Positions 25,735 through 34,950 of a DNA stretch of 51,790 bases are shown piece by piece. Position 1 is the stretch's first letter, and each line of letters opens with the position of its first letter. The DNA is from Deltaproteobacteria bacterium (GTDB lineage Bacteria > Myxococcota_A > UBA9160 > UBA6930), in assembly GCA_019312665.1 (NCBI GenBank), contig JAFDCZ010000056.1:1-51790 (forward strand), read 5' to 3'. The notes below the pieces were generated by a model that ran no database searches, was not told the DNA's origin, and saw only the letters and a list, made by a program, of their open reading frames with translations. The position numbers and the translations under genes were made by a program.

Positions 25735-26226
25735 TCACGAGCCGAGGCCTTCTTTTTCATACGTGCTCGCCACGCCTTTCCCGTCTTCCCCGAGCCGCCC
25801 GCCGGCGCCAAGGTGCCCTTTGCCTGGGACGAAGTTCACCTCCACCCGAATCCCGTCCGGATCCTCGAACAGGATCGAATAGTAGCCCGGAGCGAAGGTA
25901 CTCTCTTCCGGTCCGTGAACGATCTTCGCAGAGAGGTCGCCCTCGACGAACGCGAAGATGGCATCCACATCTTCGCGCTGCCGCGCGCGAAAACACAGGT
26001 GATGAAGACCGGGCCGATCCTGATCGAAGGCGACGTCGCGTTTTTCCGGTGGCGCTCCCCGCACCAGAATGCCGGTGCGGCTTCCGATGCAGTAGACGAC
26101 GTCGTCGCCCTTGACCAACGTCTTCATCTCCAGGAAGTGACAAAGCGATTCCCAGAATGGAATACAGCGGTCGGGATCCCTCACCGTCAGCTGAAAATGT
26201 GCGATCCCGTTGACTTCGATTCCCAT
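25735..26226 (-). CDS. VOC-family (glyoxalase / extradiol dioxygenase-like) protein
   Basis: The 163-residue single-chain protein has two beta-alpha-beta-beta-beta modules. The first strand IAHFQLTVRDPDRCIPFWE carries a likely metal His, the middle region has GLHHLCFRARQREDVD, and the last module has YYSILFEDPDGIRVEVNFVPG, the usual end with its Glu ligand. VOC members include glyoxalase I, extradiol dioxygenases and drug-binding proteins, and the exact reaction cannot be chosen here. GGAGGA before the ATG at 26226 sets the start, so the long in-frame extension upstream is not used. The DUF1214 gene follows after 7 bases. Confidence 0.82.
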   Translation of the reverse strand: MGIEVNGIAHFQLTVRDPDRCIPFWESLCHFLEMKTLVKGDDVVYCIGSRTGILVRGAPPEKRDVAFDQDRPGLHHLCFRARQREDVDAIFAFVEGDLSAKIVHGPEESTFAPGYYSILFEDPDGIRVEVNFVPGKGHLGAGGRLGEDGKGVASTYEKEGLGS

Positions 26227-26315
26227 GCTTCCTCCGGCCGGCAGTCTATCGCGGCCGAAACCTGGAAGCCGCCACGGGAGGGAACCCCAGTCAACGGGGG
26301 TCCCAACGGTCGAGA

Positions 26316-26705
26316 TCAGCCGATGAACTGGATTCCCAGCAGCACCGCCGCGATCAGCGTGATGAGCAGCGTGCCTCCCGCTCCGACGGCACGCAGTGGG
26401 CTCTCGATCGTGTCCGCTTTGAGCCCGATCGCGTGACAGATGCGTACGGCCAGAAGCGAGAGCCCGAGAGCGTGCAGGACGGCACCGGACGAACCACCGA
26501 GTTCGAGCGCTGCGAACATGATCATCAGGAGCGGCACGTACTCGACGAAGTTCGCGTGGCGACGCATGGCGAGCAGCAGCTGCGGGTTGCCCCCGTCGCC
26601 GATGGACACTCCGGTGGATCCACGCAACTTGCCTGCCGGAAACGCGAGCAAGCCGGACATGACCGCCATGATGGCGAGATAGAGACCCGTGATCGGAATC
26701 GGCAT
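26316..26705 (-). CDS. MAPEG-family membrane protein
   Basis: The 129-residue protein has four membrane helices and the MAPEG signature MRRHANFVEYVPLLMIMFAALE in helix 2 and its approach loop. A later pair (LHALGLSLLAVRICHAIGL and TLLITLIAAVLLGIQFIG) closes the bundle. The family includes microsomal glutathione S-transferases. Bacterial relatives are assumed to conjugate or reduce hydrophobic electrophiles with glutathione. AAGGAGG eight bases before the ATG is a strong ribosome site. It heads the run of VOC, DUF1214 and HCCA-isomerase-like genes on the same strand. Confidence 0.88.
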   Translation of the reverse strand: MPIPITGLYLAIMAVMSGLLAFPAGKLRGSTGVSIGDGGNPQLLLAMRRHANFVEYVPLLMIMFAALELGGSSGAVLHALGLSLLAVRICHAIGLKADTIESPLRAVGAGGTLLITLIAAVLLGIQFIG

Positions 26706-26909
26706 GGATTTGCCTCCTTTGGGTTCGAAAACGACGAGTGGAGGGGGCGACGCCGGACAGCCGGCTCCGGATTGACGTGCAGGCCAACTGAATCATACCC
26801 CGCGGGGCTCATTGGACCCGCTGACTCGGGTGCCAGAGCTTGAAGCCGGCCGCGTGATGCTGGATGTTGCCTCTCAGTGGGCAGTCGCCCCTTCCGAGGA
26901 GGAACCAGA

Positions 26910-27956
26910 TTGAGCCAGCCCGCAGCCATTCCCGGAGTCGATCTCGAGGTGCTGCGAGCCTGGATGGACGAGCGGGGCCTCGCGTCGGGGCCGATCGAAG
27001 ACGTGGAAGCCCTCGGCGGCGGAACCCAGAACATCCTGCTGCGCTTCCGCCGCGGAACCGACGCCTTCGTGCTGCGCCGGCCCCCGCTTCACAAGCGCCG
27101 CAACAGCGATGAGACGATGCGCCGCGAGGCCCGCGTGTTGGGCGCGCTGGCGGGATCGGAGGTTCCGCATCCGGCGTTGATCGCAGCGTGCGCTGAAGAG
27201 GGTGTCCTCGGCGCATCCTTCTACTTGATGGAACCGATCGACGGCTTCAATGCGCCCACCGGCCTGCCCCCGCTTCACGCAGGGAACCCAACCATCCGCC
27301 ACCGGATGGGCCTCTCGATGGTGGATGGTATTGCGGCCCTCGGCCGGATCGACTTCACGAAGGTCGGGCTCGAGGGCTTTGGTCGGCCGGAAGGCTTCAT
27401 CGAGCGGCAGGTGCCGCGTTGGAAAAAGCAGCTCGCGAGCTACTCGGAGCTTTCCGGCTACCCGGGCCCGGAAATTCCCGGCGTCGAACAGGTCGCCGAC
27501 TGGCTCGATCGCCACAAGCCCACCGAATGGAAGCCAGGCATCCTGCACGGCGACTACCATCTGGCCAATGTGCTGTTCGAGCTGGACGGCCCGGAACTCC
27601 TGGCCATCGTCGATTGGGAGCTTTGTACGATCGGCGATCCGCTGCTCGATCTCGGCTGGATGCTCGCCACCTGGCCAGACCCGGGTGAGCTCGCGAGCGG
27701 GGTGGTCCGCGTCCATCCTTGGGAGGGGTTCCCGGCCGCCGACGAGTTGGTGGAGCAATACCGCAAGGGCACCGATCGCTGCCTGGACAGCATCGCCTGG
27801 TACGAAGTCCTGGCCTGCTACAAGCTCGGCATCATCCTGGAAGGCAGCCATGCGCGCGCGTTTGCCGGAAAGGCGCCAAAAGAGATCGGAGACCTGCTCC
27901 ACCGGCAGACCCTCGGCCTGTTCGAACGCGCGCTGACCCGCATCGCCACAGCCTAG
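26910..27956 (+). CDS. Aminoglycoside-phosphotransferase-fold kinase, ACAD10-like
   Basis: The 348-residue kinase-like protein has the APH fold. The nucleotide lobe shows EALGGGTQNILLRFRRG and FVLRRPPLH with the conserved Lys/Arg region, followed by RREARVLGAL. The catalytic loop is GILHGDYHLANVLFE and the metal-binding IVDWELCTIGDPLLDLGWML. This is the form linked to acyl-CoA dehydrogenase genes (ACAD10/11 N-terminal type), which is thought to phosphorylate 4-hydroxyacyl-CoA for beta-oxidation. The start is a TTG at 26910, because GAGGAGGA lies 6 bases before it. Confidence 0.82.
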   Translation: MSQPAAIPGVDLEVLRAWMDERGLASGPIEDVEALGGGTQNILLRFRRGTDAFVLRRPPLHKRRNSDETMRREARVLGALAGSEVPHPALIAACAEEGVLGASFYLMEPIDGFNAPTGLPPLHAGNPTIRHRMGLSMVDGIAALGRIDFTKVGLEGFGRPEGFIERQVPRWKKQLASYSELSGYPGPEIPGVEQVADWLDRHKPTEWKPGILHGDYHLANVLFELDGPELLAIVDWELCTIGDPLLDLGWMLATWPDPGELASGVVRVHPWEGFPAADELVEQYRKGTDRCLDSIAWYEVLACYKLGIILEGSHARAFAGKAPKEIGDLLHRQTLGLFERALTRIATA

Positions 27957-28046
27957 ATCAGGCCCGTTCGCATGGGTTCCCATCGGGTGACATCCCCAAG
28001 AAAGCTGGTACACCCTTGGCGCCGTCATTCGGGGAAGGGGCCATCC

Positions 28047-29294
28047 TTGCCGTTCGGAATCGCGCCGGAAATCCTGCTGGCCGGCGTGCTTGCGCTCTAC
28101 ATGGCCTGGGCCATCGGTGCCAACGACGTGGCCAACGCCATGGGCACGAGCGTCGGATCCGGCGCGCTCACGATTGCGGGAGCCATCGTGGTTGCGGGTG
28201 TGCTCGAGTTCAGTGGTGCGTTCCTGGCCGGCGGGCATGTGACCGACACCGTCCGCAAGGGCATGCTCGATCTGGACATGATCTCGAGCGAGCACCTTCG
28301 CTACGGCATGCTCGCCGCTCTCGCCTCGGCCGGAACCCTGCTGCTCGGCGCGACCCGGCTCGGGCTGCCCGTCTCTACCACCCATGCCATCGTCGGCGCC
28401 ATCGTCGGCTTTGGCACCGTTGCCATCGGACCGGAGGCGGTGAACTGGGGAAAGGTCGGACAGATCGTCGCCAGCTGGCTGACCTCCCCGCTGATTTCGG
28501 GCGTTCTGGCCTTTTTCACCTTCCAGCTCCTGCGAGCCCTCGTGCTGGACCACGAGAAACCCGCGGACCAGGTACGCCGTGTCGGCCCGTTCTTCTTCTT
28601 CTTCGTGTTCTTCATCATCGGCCTGGTCACCCTGTTCAAGGGCCTGAAGAACTTGAGTCTCGACCTCGACCTTCCCCAGGCGATCGGAGCCTCGGTGCTG
28701 CTAGGCATCGTAGGGATGGGGTTCGGCATGATCGTGCTGCGCCGTGTCCAAGCGGGCGAGGCGAAGCCAGACGACCGGTTCAGCCAGACCGAGCGGGTCT
28801 TCGTCGTGCTGCAGATCCTGACGGCCTGCGCCGTGGCTTTCGCCCACGGCTCCAACGACGTGGCCAATGCCATCGGCCCATTGGCCGCCATCGTCAGCTC
28901 GCTCGACAGTGCGGAGGTGGCCCAAAAAGCGCCCGTTCAGCCCTGGATGCTCGCGGTGGGCGGCCTCGGCATCGTGCTCGGCCTGGCGACCTGGGGCTAC
29001 AAGGTGATGGAAACCGTGGGGAAGAAGATCACCGAGCTCACGCCGAGCCGTGGTTTCGCGGCGGAGCTTGCGGCCGCGACCACGATCGTCCTGGCCTCGC
29101 GGATGGGCATTCCGGTCTCGACCACACACACCCTCGTCGGGGCCGTGTTGGGTGTCGGGCTGGCTCGCGGCATCGGCGCCCTCGATCTGCGGGTCGTCGG
29201 ACACATCGTCGTCTCGTGGGTTGCGACCCTCCCCATCGCCGCGGGACTGGCCATCTTCTTCTTCTATTTCTTCAAGGGCTTGCTGAGCCCGTAA
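28047..29294 (+). CDS. PiT-family inorganic phosphate transporter
   Basis: The 415-residue permease imports phosphate with a cation. The two inverted signature repeats are clear: AIGANDVANAMGTSVGSGAL in the first half and FAHGSNDVANAIGPLAAIV in the second. Each is followed by a matching GLPVSTTHAIVGAIVG or GIPVSTTHTLVGAVLG segment. About ten membrane helices are predicted, plus a short cytoplasmic loop with DDRFSQTER. I favour the TTG at 28047, since GAAGGGG precedes it. An ATG at 27972 would add a basic 25-residue extension. The DUF47 gene follows after 9 bases, the usual pairing. Confidence 0.93.
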   Translation: MPFGIAPEILLAGVLALYMAWAIGANDVANAMGTSVGSGALTIAGAIVVAGVLEFSGAFLAGGHVTDTVRKGMLDLDMISSEHLRYGMLAALASAGTLLLGATRLGLPVSTTHAIVGAIVGFGTVAIGPEAVNWGKVGQIVASWLTSPLISGVLAFFTFQLLRALVLDHEKPADQVRRVGPFFFFFVFFIIGLVTLFKGLKNLSLDLDLPQAIGASVLLGIVGMGFGMIVLRRVQAGEAKPDDRFSQTERVFVVLQILTACAVAFAHGSNDVANAIGPLAAIVSSLDSAEVAQKAPVQPWMLAVGGLGIVLGLATWGYKVMETVGKKITELTPSRGFAAELAAATTIVLASRMGIPVSTTHTLVGAVLGVGLARGIGALDLRVVGHIVVSWVATLPIAAGLAIFFFYFFKGLLSP

Positions 29295-29303
29295 GGAGGC
29301 GAC

Positions 29304-29972
29304 GTGTCCTGGATCGACAAACTCGTAGGCCGCTCGCCGATTGGCCCGATGCAGAAGCACATGCAGGTCGCCGTCTCCTGCGCCCGGCAGATCGTGCCGC
29401 TGGTGGAGGCCATGGCGTCGGGTGATCAGGAAGCCATTCGCGGTTGCCGTGCCGAGATCGACCGGCTGGAGCACGAAGCGGACGAGATCAAGCACGAAAT
29501 CCGCAGCCACATGCCCCGCCGCCTGATGATGGCCATGGAGCGGCGCGACATGCTCGACATCCTCGACCAGCAGGATTCGATCGCCGACGTCACCCAGGAC
29601 ATCGCCGAGCTGGCGGATCAGAGAAACATGCACCTCCCCGAGGCCCTGGCCGATCCGTTCCGTGAGCTGGCCACCCGTGTCGTTGCCGCTTGCGAGCAAG
29701 GCCAACGGGTGATCGACGAACTCGACGAGCTGATCGAAACCGGCTTTGGCGACCGGGAGGTAGCGCGGGTCGAAGAGATGATCGGCGAACTCGGCCGCAT
29801 CGAGACCGACACCGACGTGCTGCAGGACCGTGCCGCGCGCACGCTCTTCGCGATGGAAGACGAACTCGGCATCAGCACCGTCTATTGGCACCAGACGATC
29901 CTGTGGATCGCCGACCTGGCCGACTACGCCGAACGGGTAGGGAACCGCCTGCGCCTGCTGATCGCAAGTTAG
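29304..29972 (+). CDS. DUF47 / PhoU-like phosphate transport regulator
   Basis: The 222-residue all-helical protein resembles PhoU and belongs to the TIGR00153/DUF47 group encoded beside Pit transporters. Recognisable parts are IDRLEHEADEIKHEIRSHMP, MERRDMLDILDQQDSIADV with its acidic metal-binding residues, and a final ADLADYAERVGNRLR. It is cytoplasmic and is thought to bind metal and limit phosphate uptake by the partner permease. AAGGAGG before the GTG at 29304 is an excellent ribosome site. It is the last gene before the inverted-repeat block. Confidence 0.9.
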   Translation: MSWIDKLVGRSPIGPMQKHMQVAVSCARQIVPLVEAMASGDQEAIRGCRAEIDRLEHEADEIKHEIRSHMPRRLMMAMERRDMLDILDQQDSIADVTQDIAELADQRNMHLPEALADPFRELATRVVAACEQGQRVIDELDELIETGFGDREVARVEEMIGELGRIETDTDVLQDRAARTLFAMEDELGISTVYWHQTILWIADLADYAERVGNRLRLLIAS

Positions 29973-30013
29973 GCGCCCACTCAGTCCAGGGCTCCGCTTC
30001 GCTTCTCGCGATG

Positions 30014-30187
30014 GATCGCGGGGCGGGGGGCGACCATCGCGGAATGGCTCGGCCGGGACCTGGCAGGCCGCGTTCGACTTGGACGCGGGTTCGCTTACGC
30101 GGCTTCGCCGCTAGCGAACGAGCGCACGCTCACCGAGGGAGATGCCTGCGCTTTATTTCCACGCTGATCGCCCCCCGCCCCGCGATC
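30014..30187. repeat. Perfect 20-bp inverted repeat pair A
   Basis: The arms are 30014-30033 (starting GATCGCGGGG) and 30168-30187 (ending CCCCGCGATC). They are exact reverse complements 134 bases apart. Confidence 0.9.
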
Positions 30188-30365
30188 GGCCGAAAAGGCA
30201 ACTCGGGCCGCTTCGCCGGGGCTGGGCACAGGCCGGGCGGAAATAAAGCGCAGGCATGGGTTCCCGCTCAGCGTGCGCGTAGGTTGCCCGCGGCGAAGCC
30301 CGCAAAGGGCAACACTCCGTCCAGCCCCCTACGCGGCCAGCCGACCCTCGGCCGAGCCATTCCGC
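30039..30365. repeat. Perfect 17-bp inverted repeat pair B
   Basis: The arms are 30039-30055 (GCGGAATGGCTCGGCCG) and 30349-30365, exact reverse complements. The right arm overlaps the start of the right arm of pair C by six bases. Confidence 0.9.
30142..30257. repeat. Perfect 19-bp inverted repeat pair D
   Basis: The arms are 30142-30160 (ATGCCTGCGCTTTATTTCC) and 30239-30257, exact reverse complements 78 bases apart. The ATTT/AAAT core is AT-rich in an otherwise GC-rich region. Confidence 0.9.
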
Positions 30366-30389
30366 CCGGCCTGTGCCCAGCCCCGGCGA
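30213..30389. repeat. Perfect 30-bp inverted repeat pair C
   Basis: The arms are 30213-30242 (starting TCGCCGGGGCTGGG) and 30360-30389 (ending CCCAGCCCCGGCGA). They match exactly over 30 bases, too long to be chance. The left arm overlaps the right arm of pair D by four bases. Confidence 0.93.
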
Positions 30390-30478
30390 CTCTCGTCCAC
30401 GCATATGAAGCGAAGCGACTCACGGGATCGACGGCTTGATTCGGACCGGCTCGAGCACCCCCGTTGCGGGGCAGACAG

Positions 30479-31294
30479 CTAGCCCGCTGACTTCATCGAA
30501 GAGATCGTCTGCCCCTGGATGGCATTGCCCTGGTTCAGGATGCGGGATTGGGCGTGGGCCAGGTGATGCATGTCGAACACGGCTTGCATCGCGTTCCACT
30601 GGCCCATCTCGTCGAGCGTGCGGTTCACGGACTGCTTGGCCATTCGCAGGGCGAAGGGATCCATCTGGGCGATCTTCTCGGCCAGCTCATAGGTCTTGGT
30701 CTCGAGCTGATCACGCGCCACCACGTGGTTCACCATGCCGAGGCGCCAGGCCTCCTGGGCGTCGATGAAATCGCCCGTGAAGAGGAACTCCTTGGCCTTG
30801 CGGGCACCCAGCTCCCAGGGATGAGCGTGGTACTCGACGCCGCCGACGCCCATGCGCAGGACCGGGTCGCTGAACATCGCGTCCTCGGATGCCATGATGA
30901 GATCCATCGGCCAGCACAACATCAGTCCGCCGGCAATGCATTTCCCATGCACGGCCGCGATGGTCGGCTTCGGGAGATCCCGCCAACGCCGGGTCATCTC
31001 CAGGTAGTTCTCCTGCTCCCATGCGTAGTGAGAGAGGATGCCGCTGCTCGGATCCATCACGTCCTTGAAGTGCTTGGCCGAGGCCGGGCTGATGTCATGG
31101 CCAGCGGAGAAATGCGGGCCGTTCGCCTTGACCACGATCACGCGCACGTCACGGTCCGCGGCGCCCTGCTTCAAGGCCGCATCGAATTGCTCCAGGAACG
31201 GAGGATGTTGGGCGTTCCGTGCGTCGGGGCGGTCGAGAGTGACCGTGGCCACGGCTCCCTCGGTCTCGTATTGGATGAATCGTTCGTCGCTCAT
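30479..31294 (-). CDS. Enoyl-CoA hydratase/isomerase family protein
   Basis: The 271-residue crotonase-fold enzyme acts on acyl-CoA. The oxyanion-hole segments are FSAGHDISPASA near residue 65 and AAVHGKCIAGGLMLCWPMDL near 115. The usual PVLRMGVGGVEYHAHPWELG and FTGDFIDAQEAWRLGMVNHVV follow. The place of the first catalytic Glu is not obvious in the GG-V-EYH stretch, so hydratase activity itself is uncertain and an isomerase or other crotonase reaction is possible. GGAGG before the ATG at 31294 sets the start. The end converges on the inverted-repeat block. Confidence 0.87.
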   Translation of the reverse strand: MSDERFIQYETEGAVATVTLDRPDARNAQHPPFLEQFDAALKQGAADRDVRVIVVKANGPHFSAGHDISPASAKHFKDVMDPSSGILSHYAWEQENYLEMTRRWRDLPKPTIAAVHGKCIAGGLMLCWPMDLIMASEDAMFSDPVLRMGVGGVEYHAHPWELGARKAKEFLFTGDFIDAQEAWRLGMVNHVVARDQLETKTYELAEKIAQMDPFALRMAKQSVNRTLDEMGQWNAMQAVFDMHHLAHAQSRILNQGNAIQGQTISSMKSAG

Positions 31295-31365
31295 GGCATC
31301 CTCCAGCTGGTGCCCGTGGAGGATCCTCCAGGGAAGACGCCGATTCAAGCGCGACCGAGCCCGGC

Positions 31366-31626
31366 CTAGATCCCGAGGCGACTCAATTGCCTGGTAATCG
31401 CGTCTACTGTGGTCGTGAGGGTCGGATGACTCGTTTCGAGGGCGAGCAGGAGATCTCGAAGCTTGTCTCCCAGCCCGGCGCCGCCCGAGAACTCCTCACC
31501 GAGCGCTTCATCAATCTCGCGACCGACCTCGGCCAGACGTGCCCTGAGCTCGGGATCGAGATCCTCAGTCTGGTGCAGCTCTTGCTCGAGCTTGCGAACC
31601 GCCTCTTTCAGGTCTTCTTGACTCAC
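31366..31626 (-). CDS. DUF4404 family small helical protein
   Basis: The 86-residue protein is almost entirely helical. LKEAVRKLEQELHQTEDLDPELRARLAEV leads into LRDLLLALETSHPTLTTTVDAITRQLSRLGI, which in parts is the DUF4404 pattern (a SHPTLT motif before the last helix). The role of the family is unknown. GAGG six bases before the GTG at 31626 is the reason for this start rather than the longer frame to 31668. It lies between the enoyl-CoA hydratase and nitronate monooxygenase genes on the same strand. Confidence 0.72.
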   Translation of the reverse strand: MSQEDLKEAVRKLEQELHQTEDLDPELRARLAEVGREIDEALGEEFSGGAGLGDKLRDLLLALETSHPTLTTTVDAITRQLSRLGI

Positions 31627-31809
31627 CTGTACCTCGCTCCTCGATCCGCGTGTGCTGCGGGAGGGCACTCGACATGAGAATCCTCCACCGATCCCGAAGA
31701 TAGCGGTACAACCGAAGTGCTCACCCCCAACCAGGGCGGGGTCGCCTGTTGGCTGCCCCGGGTAGCCCCATGAAGCCCGACACGAGCTCGCGAGGGGCGG
31801 CTTCCGAAG

Positions 31810-32970
<1,161 letters not shown>

Positions 32971-32998
32971 CTACACTTCCGGTCCAGGAGGATTTCCC

Positions 32999-33604
32999 GT
33001 GCGCATCTCGACCTCATTCATTGCCCTCTTTCTCGGTCTCTCGCTGACCCTCGGCTGCGCGACGACCCGTATGCTCGAGAGCTGGAAGGCATCGGACCTC
33101 AAGGCCTCGGACCTCCAGTTCGAGCACGTGGTCGCAATCGCGATGGTGACCAAGGAGACGCAGCAGCGCATCGTGGAGGACGCACTCGTCGCCTCGATGA
33201 GCCGCTCCAACGTGACGCCCGCGTACTCCCTGGTAAGCCAAGAGGATCGGGGGGATCTCGAACGAATGCAGGCGGCCCTCGAGGAGCATGGGATGGATGG
33301 CGCCGTCTCGGTGCGACTGATCCGCGTCGATGAGAGGGAGACCTACGTTCCTGGCACGACCAGCTACTACGCGGGCGGCTATTACGGTCACTACCGACGT
33401 GTGGGCGTTCCGGTCTATGACCCGGGTTATTACCGCAACGACACCTACGTCAAAGTGGAGATCAGCCTGTACAACGTGGCCCAGGGCAAGCTGCTCTGGA
33501 GCGGCGTGAGCGAGACGCTGAACCCCTCGCAGGTGGACGGGCTGATCCGGGGCATCGTGGAAGCCGCCGGTAAGCGGCTCGAGAGCGACGGGCTGATCCC
33601 GTAG
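32999..33604 (+). CDS. DUF4136-like lipoprotein
   Basis: The 201-residue protein has a lipoprotein signal (LFLGLSLTLGCATT, Cys about 19) and then a mixed alpha/beta domain. Its pattern VVAIAMVTKETQQRIVEDAL then DGAVSVRLIRVDERETY, and the late strand YVKVEISLYNVAQGKLLWSG, match the DUF4136-type envelope lipoproteins. A Tyr/Gly-rich insert (SYYAGGYYGHYRRVG, DPGYYRND) sits in the middle. AGGAGG seven bases before the GTG at 32999 decides the start. It is probably anchored in the outer membrane. The function is unknown. Confidence 0.72.
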   Translation: MRISTSFIALFLGLSLTLGCATTRMLESWKASDLKASDLQFEHVVAIAMVTKETQQRIVEDALVASMSRSNVTPAYSLVSQEDRGDLERMQAALEEHGMDGAVSVRLIRVDERETYVPGTTSYYAGGYYGHYRRVGVPVYDPGYYRNDTYVKVEISLYNVAQGKLLWSGVSETLNPSQVDGLIRGIVEAAGKRLESDGLIP

Positions 33605-33687
33605 CCCCTCCCCGCAAAACTGCAGGGCCGGTACCCGGGCCGCTCGAGGCCTGGCGGTTTCGTCTGCTCGGGGCCTCGCTGCTCGCC

Positions 33688-34938
33688 TTGCTGGTGGGCC
33701 ATGCGACGGTCGACGGCACGGCTGTCCAAGACACCGTGATGGGCCCTCTCGGGCTCGTGTTCGTAGGTGCCCTGGTCTGGGCGCTCGGCCCGAAACGTGT
33801 CCCGCGACCGCTGGCCGTACTGCTGGTGGCCCCCATCCTCGTTGGGCTTCTTGGTCTCGACGAGCGCTGGGCAGCAGCCGCGGGCTCCTGGTACCACATC
33901 CCGCTGTTGCTGGTGGCCACCTGGGCCGTGATCGATCGGGTCGTGCATGCGGAGCGTGTCGACGAGGACGTGGTGGTAGGCTCGATCTGCGCCTACGTGC
34001 TCGCGGCGATCGCCTTTGCGGCGATCTACGCGGGGCTCGAGCGCGCCCTGCCCGGCGCCTTCTCGCTAGGTGGAGAAGGAGGAGAAACGCGAGACTTCGG
34101 CCGGCTCCTGTATTTCAGCCTCGTCACGATCACGACACTCGGCTACGGCGACATCACCCCAATTCACGCGGCAGCCCAGACGCTGGTGTGCGTCGAGTCG
34201 GTGCTCGGAGTCCTCTACCCGGCCGTCGTCGTGGCCCGCATCGTCGAACTGGCCACACAGAAACACGACCACCACTTCGCGCCGGCACCCCCCGCGAGTG
34301 AGCGCTTCGGCGGCCGCTACCGACTGCTCGCGCTGCTGCTGATCGGAACGCTGCTCTTCATGCCCTGGATCCAGGCAAGCCCGCTCGGGGCCCTCGGGCT
34401 CGGAGTGCTGCTCTTCGTGCAGTTGCTCGGCGCCCTCTACGCCACCGGAAGCCGGGGGATCGTGACCTGGATCGCGTGGGGATTGGCCGGCATCGCCTTG
34501 CTAGGCGGTCTCTGGCAAGGGGCGCAGGATAGTCCCGTGACACGCATCGGATTGATGGGACAGGTCGGGTTCTACCTGGTCGCGACCGGCGCCCTGGTCA
34601 ACTGGCTTGCCCGTGAGCGCAACGTCACGCGCGAGGTCCTGTTCGCCGCCCTCGCCGCCTATCTGATGTTGGGCTTTAGCCTGGGTGCCTCCTTCCGCCT
34701 GCTGGAATTGCTCCATCCGGGCTCGATCTTCTTTCCCGATGGCGTCTCAGCAGGAAACGTCGGCCACGTGTACTTCGGCTTCATGACGCTCACCACGACA
34801 GGCTTCGGCGAAGTCCGGCCGCTCACGCCGGCCGTCGAAAGCCTGGCCACGATGGGAGCACTGGTTGGAGTCTTCTACCCGGCGGTACTGCTCGCACGAC
34901 TCGTCTCCCTGCGCCCCTCTGCCGAGATGAACGCGTGA
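33688..34938 (+). CDS. Tandem two-filter ion-channel protein
   Basis: The 416-residue protein consists of two homologous halves. Each has several membrane helices and a potassium-channel-like pore: YFSLVTITTLGYGDITP (filter about 150-155) and YFGFMTLTTTGFGEVRP (filter about 370-375). The sequences after each filter also match (VLGVLYPAVVVARIVEL and LVGVFYPAVLLARLVSL), which shows an internal duplication with an offset near 220. A dimer would supply four pore loops. No cytoplasmic RCK or cyclic-nucleotide domain follows. The start is uncertain. TTG 33688 is the first usual start codon after a stop at 33571, and hydrophobic codons continue upstream of it. Confidence 0.82.
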   Translation: MLVGHATVDGTAVQDTVMGPLGLVFVGALVWALGPKRVPRPLAVLLVAPILVGLLGLDERWAAAAGSWYHIPLLLVATWAVIDRVVHAERVDEDVVVGSICAYVLAAIAFAAIYAGLERALPGAFSLGGEGGETRDFGRLLYFSLVTITTLGYGDITPIHAAAQTLVCVESVLGVLYPAVVVARIVELATQKHDHHFAPAPPASERFGGRYRLLALLLIGTLLFMPWIQASPLGALGLGVLLFVQLLGALYATGSRGIVTWIAWGLAGIALLGGLWQGAQDSPVTRIGLMGQVGFYLVATGALVNWLARERNVTREVLFAALAAYLMLGFSLGASFRLLELLHPGSIFFPDGVSAGNVGHVYFGFMTLTTTGFGEVRPLTPAVESLATMGALVGVFYPAVLLARLVSLRPSAEMNA

Positions 34939-34950
34939 GGAGAGCCGCCC

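Larger units (their letters stand above)
29973..30478. other. 506-bp non-coding region filled with interleaved inverted repeats
   Basis: This gap lies between the 3' ends of two convergent genes. I see no convincing gene in it. It contains at least four long perfect inverted-repeat pairs (17-30 bp), listed separately. They are interleaved rather than nested, so they cannot all pair at once. There are also local hairpins: CGCGATGG/CCATCGCG at 30007-30041, GTTCGCT/AGCGAAC with an inner GCGGC/GCCGC at 30089-30119, GATCGC/GCGATC at 30166-30187 (sequence 30166 on), and GTTGCCC/GGGCAAC at 30283-30313. A G-rich tract lies at 30020-30030. It may be a composite repetitive extragenic element or a transcription-stop region. 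Confidence 0.8.

Noticed and set aside
26227-26796. In-frame N-terminal extension of the VOC gene through the MAPEG gene
   Set aside because: GGAGGA precedes the ATG at 26226. The extension covers MAPEG in another frame and is Arg/His-rich.
29973-30478. tRNA, CRISPR, integron attC or hidden small gene in the repeat block
   Set aside because: There are no regular direct repeats with spacers, no tRNA cloverleaf and no attC R-box pattern. The short frames present lack ribosome sites and cross the repeat arms.
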